A stretch of DNA of 47,487 nt from positions 1 to 47,487 of the forward strand of contig DASXUT010000159.1 in NCBI GenBank assembly GCA_036504675.1, read 5' to 3'. The notes below the pieces were generated by a model. It did no database searches, was not told where the DNA came from, and saw only the letters and a program-made list of their open reading frames with translations. The position numbers were made by a program, and so were the translations under genes. Positions 1 through 8,123 of this stretch are shown piece after piece. How positions within the stretch are numbered: position 1 is the stretch's first letter; each line of letters starts with the position of its first letter. This DNA comes from Bacillota bacterium (GTDB taxonomy: Bacteria; Bacillota; Sulfobacillia; JAJYWN01; JAJZPE01).

Positions 1-2
1 AC

Positions 3-992
3 ATCGCCCGGCGCCTGCTGATGGTCATCCCGGTGATGCTCGGGGTGTCCATCGTCGTCTTCATCGTGCTGACCATGACCGGCGACCCCACTCTCGTCAT
101 CCTTGGCCAGCACGCCACGCCCGAGCAGCAGGCCGCCCTGCGGCAGTCGCTCGGGCTGAACGACCCCATCTACGTCCAGTACGGCCGTTTCCTTTGGCAA
201 GCCGTCCACGGTGATCTGGGGCGCTCTTGGCTGACCGAGACCCCGGTCGTCGAAGAGGTCCTGGCCCGCTTCCCCCACACCGTCGAGCTGACCCTCCTGG
301 CCATGGTCATCTCCACCATCGTCGGGGTCGTGGTCGGAATCATCTCCGCCGTCCGGCAGTACTCCTGGTTCGACCACCTGTCCATGATCGGGGCCCTGAT
401 CGGCGTCTCGACCCCCATCTTCTGGCTCGGCCTCATCTTCATCTCCATCTTCTCGATGAAGCTCGGCTGGCTCCCGGTGGCCGGCCGGATCGACCTGACC
501 CTCGGGTTCGAACCGAAGTCAGGCTTCTATGTCTTCGAGGCGATCCGGTCGGGCCAATGGGCGATCCTCAAGGACCTCCTCAAGCACATCATCCTCCCGG
601 CCGTGGCCCTGGCGGCCTACTCGATGGGTCTGGTCGCCCGGATGACCCGCTCGAGCCTGCTGGAGACGATCCGGCAGGATTACGTGCGAACGGCCCGGGC
701 CAAGGGTCTGGCCGAACGGGTCGTGGTCCTGAAGCACGCCCTCAAGAATGCCCTCATCCCGGTGATCACCGTGGTCGGCCTGCAGTTCGGGTACCTTCTC
801 AGCGGGGCCGTCCTGACCGAGACCATCTTCTCCTGGCCCGGCGTCGGCAGCCTGGCCGTCAACGCGGTCCAGAACGCCGATATGCCGCTGGTCGAGGGCT
901 GTGTCCTCCTGGTCTCGCTGGTCTTCGTCCTGGTCAACCTGGTGGTCGACGTGACCTATGCCTTCGCCGACCCGCGGATCCGGTACAGTTGA
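3..992 (+). CDS. ABC transporter permease, DppB/OppB type (5' end off the window)
   Basis: Inner-membrane permease of a peptide/nickel-type ABC importer. The reading frame is open to the left edge; the residues before the first in-window ATG (IARRLLMVIPVMLGVS) match the usual DppB N-terminus, so the real start lies just outside the window. Several hydrophobic spans are visible. The conserved EAA-type loop is around DYVRTARAKGLAE (about residue 220), followed by LKNALIPVITVVGLQ and the C-terminal FADPRIRYS typical of the family. It is followed after 15 bases by a DppC-type partner, so the two form one operon. The substrate cannot be told because the binding protein is outside the window and no ATPase gene follows. 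Confidence 0.93.
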   Translation: MARRLLMVIPVMLGVSIVVFIVLTMTGDPTLVILGQHATPEQQAALRQSLGLNDPIYVQYGRFLWQAVHGDLGRSWLTETPVVEEVLARFPHTVELTLLAMVISTIVGVVVGIISAVRQYSWFDHLSMIGALIGVSTPIFWLGLIFISIFSMKLGWLPVAGRIDLTLGFEPKSGFYVFEAIRSGQWAILKDLLKHIILPAVALAAYSMGLVARMTRSSLLETIRQDYVRTARAKGLAERVVVLKHALKNALIPVITVVGLQFGYLLSGAVLTETIFSWPGVGSLAVNAVQNADMPLVEGCVLLVSLVFVLVNLVVDVTYAFADPRIRYS

Positions 993-1007
993 GGGGAGCG
1001 GGTACCG

Positions 1008-1880
1008 ATGACGAGACTTGGACGACTGCGGCAGAAGGTGGCCGAGAACTGGCGGCCCTTCTGGCGGCGGATCCGTAAGCATAAGCTGGCCGTAGCCGGC
1101 GGCGCCTTCTTCCTCTTCCTCATCTTCCTGGCTGTCTTCGCCCCCCTGGTCGCCCCGCACAGCCCCTACTCCGCCGACTTCGAGCACGCCTTCGAGGGGC
1201 CGACCCTGGCCCACCCGCTGGGGACCGACGAGATCGGTCGCGACGTCCTCTCCCGGATCATCTTCGGCACCCGGCTGTCCCTGGCTGTCGGGGTCATCTC
1301 GGTGGCCCTGGCCCTGGTCATCGGGGTCTTCTTGGGGGCCGTCGCCGGCTTCTTCGGGGGCTGGGTCGACAACGTGATCATGCGAGCGATGGACGTCCTC
1401 CTTGCCTTCCCGGCCATCCTGTTGGCCATCGCCATCATGGTCCTGCTCGGCCCGGGCCTGGAGAAAGCGATGGTCGCCATCGGCATCGTCAGCATCCCGG
1501 GGTACGCCCGGATCGTCCGCGGCTCGGTCATGTCGATCAAGGAGAACGAGTACATCGAGGCCTCCCGGGCCATCGGCCTGGCCAACTGGGGGATCATCTG
1601 GAAACACGTCCTGCCGAACATCCTCGCCCCGATCATCGTCCGATCGACCCTCGGGGTCTCCGAGGCCATCCTCGATGCCGCCGCCCTCGGCTTTCTGGGG
1701 CTGGGGGCGCAGGCCCCCAAGGCCGAGTGGGGGGCGATGCTCAGCCGCGGCAAGAACTACCTCTACACCTCACCCCACCTGGTCTACTTCCCGGGCGTGA
1801 TGATCACCATCACCGTCCTGTCGCTCAACCTCTTCGGCGACGGCCTGCGCGACGCCCTCGACCCGCGGCTGAAGGTCTGA
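1008..1880 (+). CDS. ABC transporter permease, DppC/OppC type
   Basis: Second permease of the same peptide/nickel-type importer. It has a cytoplasmic N-terminus, a first membrane span near residues 25-45 and the DppC hallmark HPLGTDEIGRDVLSRIIFGTR (about residues 65-85). The EAA-type loop is YIEASRAIGLANWGIIWKH, and the family C-terminus is GDGLRDALDPRLKV. At 290 residues it has normal family length. A purine-rich ribosome site (GGGGAGCGGG) precedes the ATG. It normally pairs with DppD/DppF ATPases, but here the next gene, 18 bases on, is an Fe-S protein, so the ATPase genes must lie elsewhere or upstream. Confidence 0.94.
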   Translation: MTRLGRLRQKVAENWRPFWRRIRKHKLAVAGGAFFLFLIFLAVFAPLVAPHSPYSADFEHAFEGPTLAHPLGTDEIGRDVLSRIIFGTRLSLAVGVISVALALVIGVFLGAVAGFFGGWVDNVIMRAMDVLLAFPAILLAIAIMVLLGPGLEKAMVAIGIVSIPGYARIVRGSVMSIKENEYIEASRAIGLANWGIIWKHVLPNILAPIIVRSTLGVSEAILDAAALGFLGLGAQAPKAEWGAMLSRGKNYLYTSPHLVYFPGVMITITVLSLNLFGDGLRDALDPRLKV

Positions 1881-1898
1881 ACTGAAGGAGGGACGACC

Positions 1899-2972
1899 GT
1901 GGGAAGCGGAGTCTACGAGGCCCTGGCCCAGGCCCTTGACCGGCTCCCGAACGGGTTTCCGAGGACCGGCAGCGGGGTCGAGATCGAGATCCTGAAGGAG
2001 ATCTTCACGCCCGAGGAGGCGGACCTCGCCGCCCGCCTCTCGGAGCTGGCCGAAACGCCCCAGGAAGTGGCGGCAAGGCTGACCCTCGACCCCGAGGAGG
2101 TCGGGGGTAGGCTCAGGTCGATGGCCGAGCGCGGCCTGATCTGGGCCGGGCGGTTCGGCGGCCGGCGCGGGTTCCGCCTGGCCCCCTTCATCGTCGGCTT
2201 CTACGAGGCTCAGCGGGAGACGATGAGCCACCGCCTGGCCCACCTGGTCGAGGAATACGCCGACTCGCCGGAAGGGATGCGGACCCTGATGACGGTGACT
2301 CCGGCCCTCCACCGGGTGATGCCGGCCCACGGGGCGGTCAAGTCAGAGTGGGTCCTCCCCTACGATGACGTCAAGGGTCTGCTCCTGGAGGCGAAGAGCT
2401 TTCGCCTGATCGACTGCATCTGCCGGCACCAGCAGGACCTGCTCGGCCGGCGGAAGTGCGCTTTCCCGGTCAGGGCCTGCATGGTCTTTTACTTTACAGA
2501 GCGCCCGCCTGGCCCGGACAGTGTCTCCCGCGAGGAGGCCCTGGCAACGCTGGACATGACCGAGAAGGTCGGTCTGGTCCACACGGTCAGTAACGTCGTC
2601 AAAGGTCTGTATTACATCTGCAACTGCTGTGGGTGTTGCTGCGCCATCCTCCGCGGGGTGACCCAGCACGGGATCAAGCAATCCGTGGCCTGCGCGAACT
2701 ACTTCGCCACCGTCGACCCCGGGCTCTGCTCCGGATGTGCCGATTGCCAGGGGCGCTGCCAGGTCGGGGCGATCGCCGTGGCCGGCGACTCGGCCGTGGT
2801 CGACCGCTCAAAATGCATCGGCTGCGGGCTCTGCGTCACCGGCTGCCCGACCGGAGCCGCCGAGCTGAAGCTGAAACCGGAAGACGAGATCATCACTCCT
2901 CCGGAAGACTTTGCGGCCTGGGAGATTCTGCGCCGGGCCAATCGCGGGCGCCAGAAGACCGGCCAGGTTTGA
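1899..2972 (+). CDS. Winged-helix / multi-cluster ferredoxin-domain protein
   Basis: A 357-residue Fe-S protein of unassigned function. The GTG start is chosen because AAGGAGGG lies 7 bases upstream. Residues about 30-100 look like a winged-helix (marR/arsR-like) segment. The middle carries unusual cysteine groups, CICRHQ..RRKC near residue 173 and CNCCGCCC near residue 240. The C-terminus has two ferredoxin motifs, CSGCADCQGRCQVGA (about 276) and CIGCGLCVTGCPTGA (about 306). Ferredoxin-type domains bind [4Fe-4S] clusters and move electrons; the CNCCxCCC block would need its own metal or cluster. No signal peptide is visible, so it is probably cytoplasmic. It is likely co-transcribed with the permeases and ends in a strong terminator. 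A redox-sensing or electron-transfer role is inference. Confidence 0.85.
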   Translation: MGSGVYEALAQALDRLPNGFPRTGSGVEIEILKEIFTPEEADLAARLSELAETPQEVAARLTLDPEEVGGRLRSMAERGLIWAGRFGGRRGFRLAPFIVGFYEAQRETMSHRLAHLVEEYADSPEGMRTLMTVTPALHRVMPAHGAVKSEWVLPYDDVKGLLLEAKSFRLIDCICRHQQDLLGRRKCAFPVRACMVFYFTERPPGPDSVSREEALATLDMTEKVGLVHTVSNVVKGLYYICNCCGCCCAILRGVTQHGIKQSVACANYFATVDPGLCSGCADCQGRCQVGAIAVAGDSAVVDRSKCIGCGLCVTGCPTGAAELKLKPEDEIITPPEDFAAWEILRRANRGRQKTGQV

Positions 2973-2988
2973 GGATGACGCGAGAAAG

Positions 2989-3027
2989 AAGACCGGCGGC
3001 CCTTGGGCCGGCGGTCTTTTCTTTCCC
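2989..3027 (+). terminator. Rho-independent terminator after the Fe-S gene
   Basis: Arms AAGACCGGCGGCC and GGCCGGCGGTCTT (one mismatch) with a short loop, followed by TTTTCTTTCCC on the + strand. It closes the dppBC / Fe-S operon and insulates the spore gene downstream. Confidence 0.85.
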
Positions 3028-3037
3028 TTCGCGGCGC

Positions 3038-3068
3038 TAACAAAACCCCAGGTTACCTGGGCATACTA
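3038..3068 (+). promoter_or_regulatory. Sigma-G/sigma-F-like promoter of the SASP gene
   Basis: CATACTA at 3062-3068 equals the forespore sigma-G/F -10 consensus CATnnTA, placed about 50 bases before the SASP start. The -35 region (CTAACA around 3037-3042, about 19 bases upstream) is a poor match. The call rests on the -10, the position and the identity of the gene behind it. Confidence 0.5.
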
Positions 3069-3117
3069 GCAACGGTGGCCGCTTTACGTCGGACGCGCCA
3101 TCAAAGGGGTGAGTTGA

Positions 3118-3306
3118 ATGGCTCAGGGACAGAGTGACAAGCAGGTCATGTCGGACCGTTTGAAGATGGAGTTGGCTAGAGAGCTGGGTGTGGCCGCCAT
3201 CGTCGAGCGCGAAGGCTGGGGTGCCGTCCCGGCCAAGGACTGCGGTCGTCTGGTCAAGCTGGCCGTGGAACGGGCGGAACGGCTGCTGCAAGGGTCTGGC
3301 CGTTGA
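3118..3306 (+). CDS. Small acid-soluble spore protein, alpha/beta type
   Basis: A 62-residue DNA-binding protein that coats and protects chromosomal DNA in dormant spores. It matches the alpha/beta SASP pattern. The first helix is SDRLKMELARELGV. The second part is EREGWGAVPAKDCGRLVKLAVE, corresponding to the family's REGWG..(S/T)R(D/E)xGxxV motif. The GPR protease site region ELARELGV is recognisable. AAGGGGTGAG precedes the ATG. It stands alone between two terminators, with a forespore-type -10 upstream, so it is probably made late in the forespore. This is the clearest evidence in the window that the organism makes endospores. Confidence 0.92.
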   Translation: MAQGQSDKQVMSDRLKMELARELGVAAIVEREGWGAVPAKDCGRLVKLAVERAERLLQGSGR

Positions 3307-3346
3307 CCATCCGCGGGCGCGGACGGGTGCCGGACACGGTCACCGG

Positions 3347-3425
3347 CCGCCGGCGGGCCCAGTGCCCGCCGGCGGTGGCTAATACCGGTCACGAAACACC
3401 CAACCCCCGGTCGTGACCGGGGGTT
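3347..3425 (+). terminator. Two tandem hairpins after the SASP gene
   Basis: CCGCCGGCGGGC / GCCCGCCGGCGG (3347-3358 and 3364-3375) is a perfect 12-bp stem. AACCCCCGGTC / GACCGGGGGTT (3402-3412 and 3415-3425) is a perfect 11-bp stem. Neither has a long T run, so they may act as mRNA-end hairpins rather than strong intrinsic terminators. Confidence 0.6.
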
Positions 3426-3558
3426 GTCGTCGCCGACGATGGAGCGTCTTACCCTGTCAACCAAGGTCTCGATGAGTCTCTTCATGGCGCCCTGAGGGGG
3501 CTTTCTCCGCATAGACATGACCCTCCATCGGGAGGTTAGTTCTGGAGGCGAGGTTCTT

Positions 3559-4164
3559 GTGAAAATGCTCGCAGAGATAGGCATGCACATCCTCAAGTCG
3601 GTCATCCTCTATGCGATCGTGCTGGCCGTCTTCCGCCTGATGGGGAAACGGTCGATGGGCCACATGGCCCCCTTCGACTGGGCCGTCCTGATCATGATCG
3701 GCGAGGCCGCCGCCCTGCCCATGGATCAGGAGGGATTCAAGATCGAACAGGGCGTCGTCCCGATACTGACCCTGACCGCCCTGCAATTGATCGTGGCCGA
3801 AGTCAACATGCACTGGCGGGGGTTCGAGCGGATCACCCAGGGCGTCGCCAAGCCCCTCATCAAGCAGGGCCGGCTGGTCAAGGACAACCTGTCCTTCGAG
3901 CGGATCACCGAGGCCGACCTGCAGATCGCGCTGAGGGAGAAAGGGATCACCAACCTCAACGAGGTCGAGGAGGCCAACCTCGAGCCGACCGGGAAGGTCA
4001 GCGTGATCAAGGTCAAGGACAAACGGGCCCTGACCCAGTCCGACATGGCTCAGGTGACCGCCGCCCGCCTCGACGCCATCCTCGAGGAGAACCTGCGGCG
4101 GCTGCAGGGCCGGGCCGAGCAGACGCTGGCTGAGATCAGCCGGCGCAAGAGCGGCGGCGGGTAG
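3559..4164 (+). CDS. DUF421 (YetF/YcaP-like) membrane protein
   Basis: Membrane protein of the DUF421 family. GTG at 3559 is preferred over the upstream ATG at 3517 because GGAGG (3544-3548) sits 10 bases before it. The N-terminal third has membrane spans and the conserved block LMGKRSMGHMAPFDWAVLI; after the spans comes the cytoplasmic DUF421 domain with KPLIKQGRLVKDNLS and LREKGITNLNEVEEA..EPTGKVSV. The length (201 residues) fits the family. Relatives are induced in sporulation or stress in some bacilli, but no biochemical function is established. It is a single gene closed by a terminator at 4168. Confidence 0.88.
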   Translation: MKMLAEIGMHILKSVILYAIVLAVFRLMGKRSMGHMAPFDWAVLIMIGEAAALPMDQEGFKIEQGVVPILTLTALQLIVAEVNMHWRGFERITQGVAKPLIKQGRLVKDNLSFERITEADLQIALREKGITNLNEVEEANLEPTGKVSVIKVKDKRALTQSDMAQVTAARLDAILEENLRRLQGRAEQTLAEISRRKSGGG

Positions 4165-4167
4165 TCA

Positions 4168-4196
4168 AAGCGGCGCCCCCCTCGGGGGCGCCGCTT
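4168..4196 (+). terminator. Hairpin after the DUF421 gene
   Basis: Perfect 13-bp stem AAGCGGCGCCCCC / GGGGGCGCCGCTT with a 3-base loop directly after the DUF421 stop. It lies between converging genes, so it can serve both DUF421 and plsY. Confidence 0.7.
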
Positions 4197-4238
4197 GGCA
4201 TGACGCATTGCTCTTGGTTGGCCGGACGGAGCAGGTGG

Positions 4239-4886
4239 CTACTGCCGGAGTTCCTCAGGGACTCCGAAGATGGTGTAGTGGATGAACCGCCTCAGGCTTC
4301 CCTGAGCCGCTTCGTAGACCTCACGGGTCGACGTACCCAACCTCATCGCCATCAGGGCCAGCAGGGCCCAAGAGAGGGTGACCAGCTCCGGCGACTTCGA
4401 CAAGTAGATGTTGAGGAACGGCAGGGCGACAAAGGCTAGCCCGAGCCCGAAGGAGACGTTGCGGGTGAGGGCATAGCAGGCGATGACCACGGCCAGGACG
4501 ATGGTCAACTCCGGCGGCTGAGTGGCGGCGACCACGCCGAGGCTGGTGGCCGCGCCCTTCCCGCCCTTGAACCCTAGGAAGAACGGCCAGTTGTGGCCAA
4601 CCACGGCCATGATCCCGGCCAGCATGATGGCGGCCTCTGACCAATTGCTCCAGCGGGCGAAGGCCACGGCCAAAACACCCTTGCCGGCGTCGACCAGGAA
4701 GGTGACGGCTCCCCAGAACGGTCCCAGGACTCTGAAGGCGTTCAGCGAGCCCATGTTCCTGGCGCCGACCCTGCGGATGTCGATCCCCTTAAGCCAGCGG
4801 CCGAGGAAGTACGCGGTCGGCATGGATCCGAAGAGGTAGCCGGAAAATGCGGCGCCAACCACACTTCTCCCCCCCTTGGGGCTCAC
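4239..4886 (-). CDS. plsY: Glycerol-3-phosphate acyltransferase PlsY
   Basis: Integral membrane enzyme that transfers an acyl group from acyl-phosphate to glycerol-3-phosphate, the first step of phospholipid synthesis in most Gram-positives. Five or more membrane spans are visible. The three PlsY motifs are recognisable: GSMPTAYFLGRW near the N-terminus, the loop GARNMGSLNAFRVLG (a variant of the usual GSGNIGATN), and VGHNWPFFLGFKGGKGAATSLG. Length (215 residues) is typical. The GTG start overlaps the stop of the upstream membrane gene by GTGA, so the two are translationally coupled. The N-to-R change in the second motif is a small departure from the common form. Confidence 0.87.
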   Translation of the reverse strand: MSPKGGRSVVGAAFSGYLFGSMPTAYFLGRWLKGIDIRRVGARNMGSLNAFRVLGPFWGAVTFLVDAGKGVLAVAFARWSNWSEAAIMLAGIMAVVGHNWPFFLGFKGGKGAATSLGVVAATQPPELTIVLAVVIACYALTRNVSFGLGLAFVALPFLNIYLSKSPELVTLSWALLALMAMRLGTSTREVYEAAQGSLRRFIHYTIFGVPEELRQ

Positions 4887-5698
4887 GGCCCATCATCGCA
4901 GAGGACGACGGTCGTAATCGGCCACCCCAGACTGCTCGACCAGGGCAGGCTGGCGGTCACCCGATAGCGGCCGTCCTCGTCGGTGACGGTGCCTGGATTC
5001 GCCGGATGCATCGGTGGACCCAAGACTCTTTGATTCACCATCGGCGGCGGGTTCTCCTGCACGCCCTCGGCCGTCCCGGCCCCGTCGGGTCCCAGCCGGA
5101 AGACGCGGCAGAGGCCATTCCTCCCCCAGGCGGCGATGATCTGTTCGCCCGCCTGATCACCACCGGCGGCGACGGCGCCGATGAATCCGTCGTCGGGTTC
5201 CCATGTCCAGGTCAACCGCCCGGACCGATCGATGAGGTAGAGACCGCAGTTCTCCAGGTCATAGTCTCTCACCAAAACGAATCCGGTTCTCATCGCCAGG
5301 ACCTGAGCGTGGCCGCCGAAAGTGGCCGACCAGAGCTTCTTCGGATATCGGGCGGACTCGGGCGCGGCCACCCGGATCAGGTTGGGCCCGGCGGCCCGCC
5401 AGACCGCCCGGAGGGTGATGTACTGGTAACGGAACAACTCGAAGCTGTAGCCCAGGTCGGCCAGGACGAGGACGGCCAGGAGGAGCCCGACCCGCTGGTG
5501 GCGGCGAAGGATGGCCGTCTGCGGACCGACGGCCGACGGTGATTCGACCCACCGGCCGCCGCCCGGGTGAACCTGTCCGGTCTCCCCGTAGAAGAGTCGC
5601 CTGACCCGGTTCTGCCAGGCGAAGTCGTAAACCACCCAGAAGGCCACGAGTCCGATGAGCACAAAAGCCGCCAAGGCCGCTTGAAACACGTGACCCAC
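4883..5698 (-). CDS. Membrane-anchored protein of unknown function
   Basis: I do not recognise a family. The open frame reaches further right, but that extension runs through the mdh terminator and into the end of mdh. GTG at 5698, just after a GGCGGGG tract, is therefore the probable start, giving 271 residues. Two hydrophobic segments are visible: about residues 5-25 (ALAAFVLIGLVAFWVVYDFA) and about 75-95 (VGLLLAVLVLADLGYSFELF). A long extracytoplasmic part follows with beta-repeat-like pieces such as VLAMRTGFVLVRDYDLENC and GLYLIDRSGRLTWTWEPDDG, reminiscent of propeller or PQQ-type repeats. It is coupled to plsY by a GTGA overlap. Confidence 0.65.
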   Translation of the reverse strand: MGHVFQAALAAFVLIGLVAFWVVYDFAWQNRVRRLFYGETGQVHPGGGRWVESPSAVGPQTAILRRHQRVGLLLAVLVLADLGYSFELFRYQYITLRAVWRAAGPNLIRVAAPESARYPKKLWSATFGGHAQVLAMRTGFVLVRDYDLENCGLYLIDRSGRLTWTWEPDDGFIGAVAAGGDQAGEQIIAAWGRNGLCRVFRLGPDGAGTAEGVQENPPPMVNQRVLGPPMHPANPGTVTDEDGRYRVTASLPWSSSLGWPITTVVLCDDGP

Positions 5699-5760
5699 CC
5701 CCGCCAACGGGGACCCCGCCCCCCTCTCAAGATATGCCGCCGGAGATGGCTTGAAACCAA

Positions 5761-5794
5761 AGGCACGAGGCCCGGCAGCGCCGGCCTCGTGCCT
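5761..5794 (-). terminator. Terminator of the mdh gene
   Basis: Perfect 10-bp arms AGGCACGAGG and CCTCGTGCCT around a GC-rich loop, followed on the - strand by TTTGGTTTC. It lies 20 bases after the mdh stop, which argues that the next gene starts downstream of it. Confidence 0.75.
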
Positions 5795-5813
5795 CCCCAT
5801 GATCCCACGCTTG

Positions 5814-6740
5814 CTAGCCGATGCTCCTGATGACCTTGCGAATGGCGTCAGATGAGCGCTGTAGACCAGTCTTCTCGTCTGGCTCGAGGCCGACATCGAG
5901 GATCCTTTCAACCCCGCCCCCGCCGATGACGCACGGGACGCTCATGAAGATGTCCCGCTGGCCGAATTCCCCGTCCAGGTAGGTCGATACGGAGAAGATC
6001 CGGTGCTGGTCGAGGATGACCGACTCGACCATCCTGGCGATCGAGGCGCCAGGGGCGTAGTAGGCGCTCCCCGACTTGAGCCGGCTGACGATCTCCTCGC
6101 CGCCCTTCCGCGTCCGTTCAGCTAGGCGGAGCAGGGTTTCGCGACCGAGGAGCCGCTCCGCCGGAACGCCTCCGACCGAGCACGAGTCGAGGAGGGGTAC
6201 CATGTCGTCACCGTGGCCTCCGATGACCAGGGCGCTGACATCCTGGACGGCCACCTTCAACTCCATGGCGATGAAGGTCTGGAAGCGGCATGAATCAAGC
6301 AATCCCCCGAGGCCCATGATCCGGCTCTTCGGCAGTCCGGTGTGCTTGTATGTCAGGTAGCTCATGGTGTCGACGGGGTTGGTGACGATCAGGAGGAAGG
6401 CCTCAGGAGAAAGGGGAAGGGCGGCGTCGAGGACGTGCAGGAGGACTCTCGCGTTGTTCTGAGCCAACTGCTCCCGGGTCATCCCGGGCTTGCGGGCGCT
6501 CCCGGCGGTGATCACGATCATGTCGGAATTGGCGGTGTCGCCGTAATCATTGGTCCCGCTGATGGCGACGTCGAACCCGACGACGGGAGCCGCTTCCTGC
6601 ATGTCCAGGGCCTTGCCCTGGGGGATTCCCTCGACCACGTCAAGGAGGACCGTATCGGCGACGTTCTTGGCCGCGCACAGCTGAGCGACGGTCGCACCGA
6701 CGTTCCCGGCTCCGATGATGGTGACCTTCTTCCGGTTCAT
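5814..6740 (-). CDS. mdh: Malate dehydrogenase (LDH/MDH family)
   Basis: Cytoplasmic NAD-dependent dehydrogenase interconverting malate and oxaloacetate. ATG at 6740 is chosen because GGAGGGG stands about 10 bases before it; the frame is open further upstream without a site. The Rossmann motif is VTIIGAGNVGATVA. The substrate loop ARKPGMTREQL carries the arginine typical of malate rather than lactate enzymes. VTNPVD is present, and the catalytic histidine is in GGHGDDMVPL. The length, 308 residues, is usual for the LDH-like MDHs. It follows yeiH and comA in the same direction, so activity on sulfolactate cannot be excluded, but the known sulfolactate dehydrogenase ComC belongs to a different family. 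Confidence 0.9.
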   Translation of the reverse strand: MNRKKVTIIGAGNVGATVAQLCAAKNVADTVLLDVVEGIPQGKALDMQEAAPVVGFDVAISGTNDYGDTANSDMIVITAGSARKPGMTREQLAQNNARVLLHVLDAALPLSPEAFLLIVTNPVDTMSYLTYKHTGLPKSRIMGLGGLLDSCRFQTFIAMELKVAVQDVSALVIGGHGDDMVPLLDSCSVGGVPAERLLGRETLLRLAERTRKGGEEIVSRLKSGSAYYAPGASIARMVESVILDQHRIFSVSTYLDGEFGQRDIFMSVPCVIGGGGVERILDVGLEPDEKTGLQRSSDAIRKVIRSIG

Positions 6741-6945
6741 GACCCAATTCCCCTCCAGTGTCGTGGGTCGGCCGTCGCGAGACGGCCGCCCGCCAACAAT
6801 AGCCGATGCTCCGATGGCGGGAACCTCTTCAGTGTTAGTCCTACGGACGGAATCAGGTCTAAGTTTGCCACGCCGACTCAAAAAACCTTCCTGCCAGCCA
6901 CCAATGGAGTCGGGGGGCGACGGATCTCTGGGAATACACGAAGGA

Positions 6946-6975
6946 GGACCACCGGCCAGGATGACCGGCGGCCCC
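6946..6975 (-). terminator. Possible terminator between yeiH and mdh
   Basis: GGACCACCGGCC and GACCGGCGGCCCC can pair with several G-U pairs. On the - strand the hairpin is followed by a pyrimidine-rich tract. The rest of the 284-base gap between mdh and yeiH shows no gene. Confidence 0.4.
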
Positions 6976-7024
6976 CTCCCCTGTTTCCCGCTGGCGCCTG
7001 AGACACCGCTGGGTCAGGCCGGCG

Positions 7025-8080
7025 CTAGGCCATTCCGATGAGCCACCAAACCAGGAAGAAGTTGACCAGGGTGACGGCGGCCTCGACGCCGCAGCCGACG
7101 ATGAATGGTTTGATGCCGGCCTTCATGTCGGCGAACCGCATCGACAACCCGACCCCGGCAAAGGTCATCGAGAACAGCCACTTGGACAGACCGGTCAGGG
7201 CCTTGACCTGAGCTGGGGCGAAGAAGCCGAAGGTGGCCAGGGCGGACACGGCCAGGAAGCCGAGGACGAACTTGGGGAAGCGGTCCCACAGGAACTTGCC
7301 CTTGTTTTTGACCTGGGCGGTCATGCCGCGCTGCGCGTACCAGACGGCCATGGCCAGGATGACCAGGCCCATCAGGGTGTTCCGGGCAAGCTTGACGACG
7401 GTGGCCACCTTGCCGGCCGCTTCGGAGAAGGCCATCCCGGTGGCGACGGTCTCGGCCGTGTTGTCGACGCTGACGCCGGCCCAGAAACCGAAGAACTTAT
7501 CGCTCAGCCCGAGGGTCTGGCCGAGGAGCGGCAGCAAGAAGACCATGACGGCGCCAAAGAGGAGGATGGTGGCGACGGCATAGCCCTGGTCGTCCTCATC
7601 GGCGTCGATGGCCCCGGAGGCGCCGATGATCGCCGACACGCCGCAGATGCCCACGCCGACCCCGATCAGGCTGCCCAGCTTCTCCTTGAGCTTGAACGCC
7701 TTGGCCAGGTAGTGGGCGACGACGATGGAGACGAGGATCTCGACGACGACCAGGATGACCCCCGGGCCGCCGATTTTGGCCACATTCTGCAGGGCCAGCC
7801 CGACGCCCATGAAGACGATGCCCGTCTTCAGCCAGAGCTCGTAGGTCTTGACCCCGGGGACGAAGATCTTGGGCAGGCCGGTCGTGTTGGAGATGAGCAT
7901 CCCCAGGGCGATGGCGAAGAGAACGTATTCAGTATGCGGGACGTACCTGGCGATGACCTTCCCGGCATAACCGAGGGCGAGGAGCAGCGCCAAACCGGGC
8001 ACATAGGCGAGCCCGCGGGTGACGATGCCGGACCCCCTGGCGGGGACCGCCGCATTCGGCGAGCTTGGAGTCACTGACAC
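7025..8080 (-). CDS. YeiH-family membrane transporter (putative sulfate/sulfonate exporter)
   Basis: Polytopic membrane protein of 351 residues in the YeiH/PSE family ('putative sulfate exporter'). Around ten hydrophobic segments are visible. Family signatures include GLPKIFVPGVKTYELWLKTG, GVGVGICGVSAIIGASGAI and AGVSVDNTAETVATG. It starts with GTG after GGAGGGG. It is third in an operon behind comA and a 35-residue membrane protein, which suggests that it handles sulfite or a sulfonate made by ComA. YeiH relatives in proteobacteria sit next to sulfur genes, but the transported compound is not firmly known. Confidence 0.88.
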   Translation of the reverse strand: MSVTPSSPNAAVPARGSGIVTRGLAYVPGLALLLALGYAGKVIARYVPHTEYVLFAIALGMLISNTTGLPKIFVPGVKTYELWLKTGIVFMGVGLALQNVAKIGGPGVILVVVEILVSIVVAHYLAKAFKLKEKLGSLIGVGVGICGVSAIIGASGAIDADEDDQGYAVATILLFGAVMVFLLPLLGQTLGLSDKFFGFWAGVSVDNTAETVATGMAFSEAAGKVATVVKLARNTLMGLVILAMAVWYAQRGMTAQVKNKGKFLWDRFPKFVLGFLAVSALATFGFFAPAQVKALTGLSKWLFSMTFAGVGLSMRFADMKAGIKPFIVGCGVEAAVTLVNFFLVWWLIGMA

Positions 8081-8123
8081 TTAGTTCCCCTCCATAGACT
8101 TGATGGTTTTGAGGTGGTCCGCG

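Noticed and set aside
4883..5911. Longer start (ATG near 5800 or 5911) for the membrane protein
   Set aside because: It would translate through the mdh terminator and the end of mdh; GTG 5698 avoids both.
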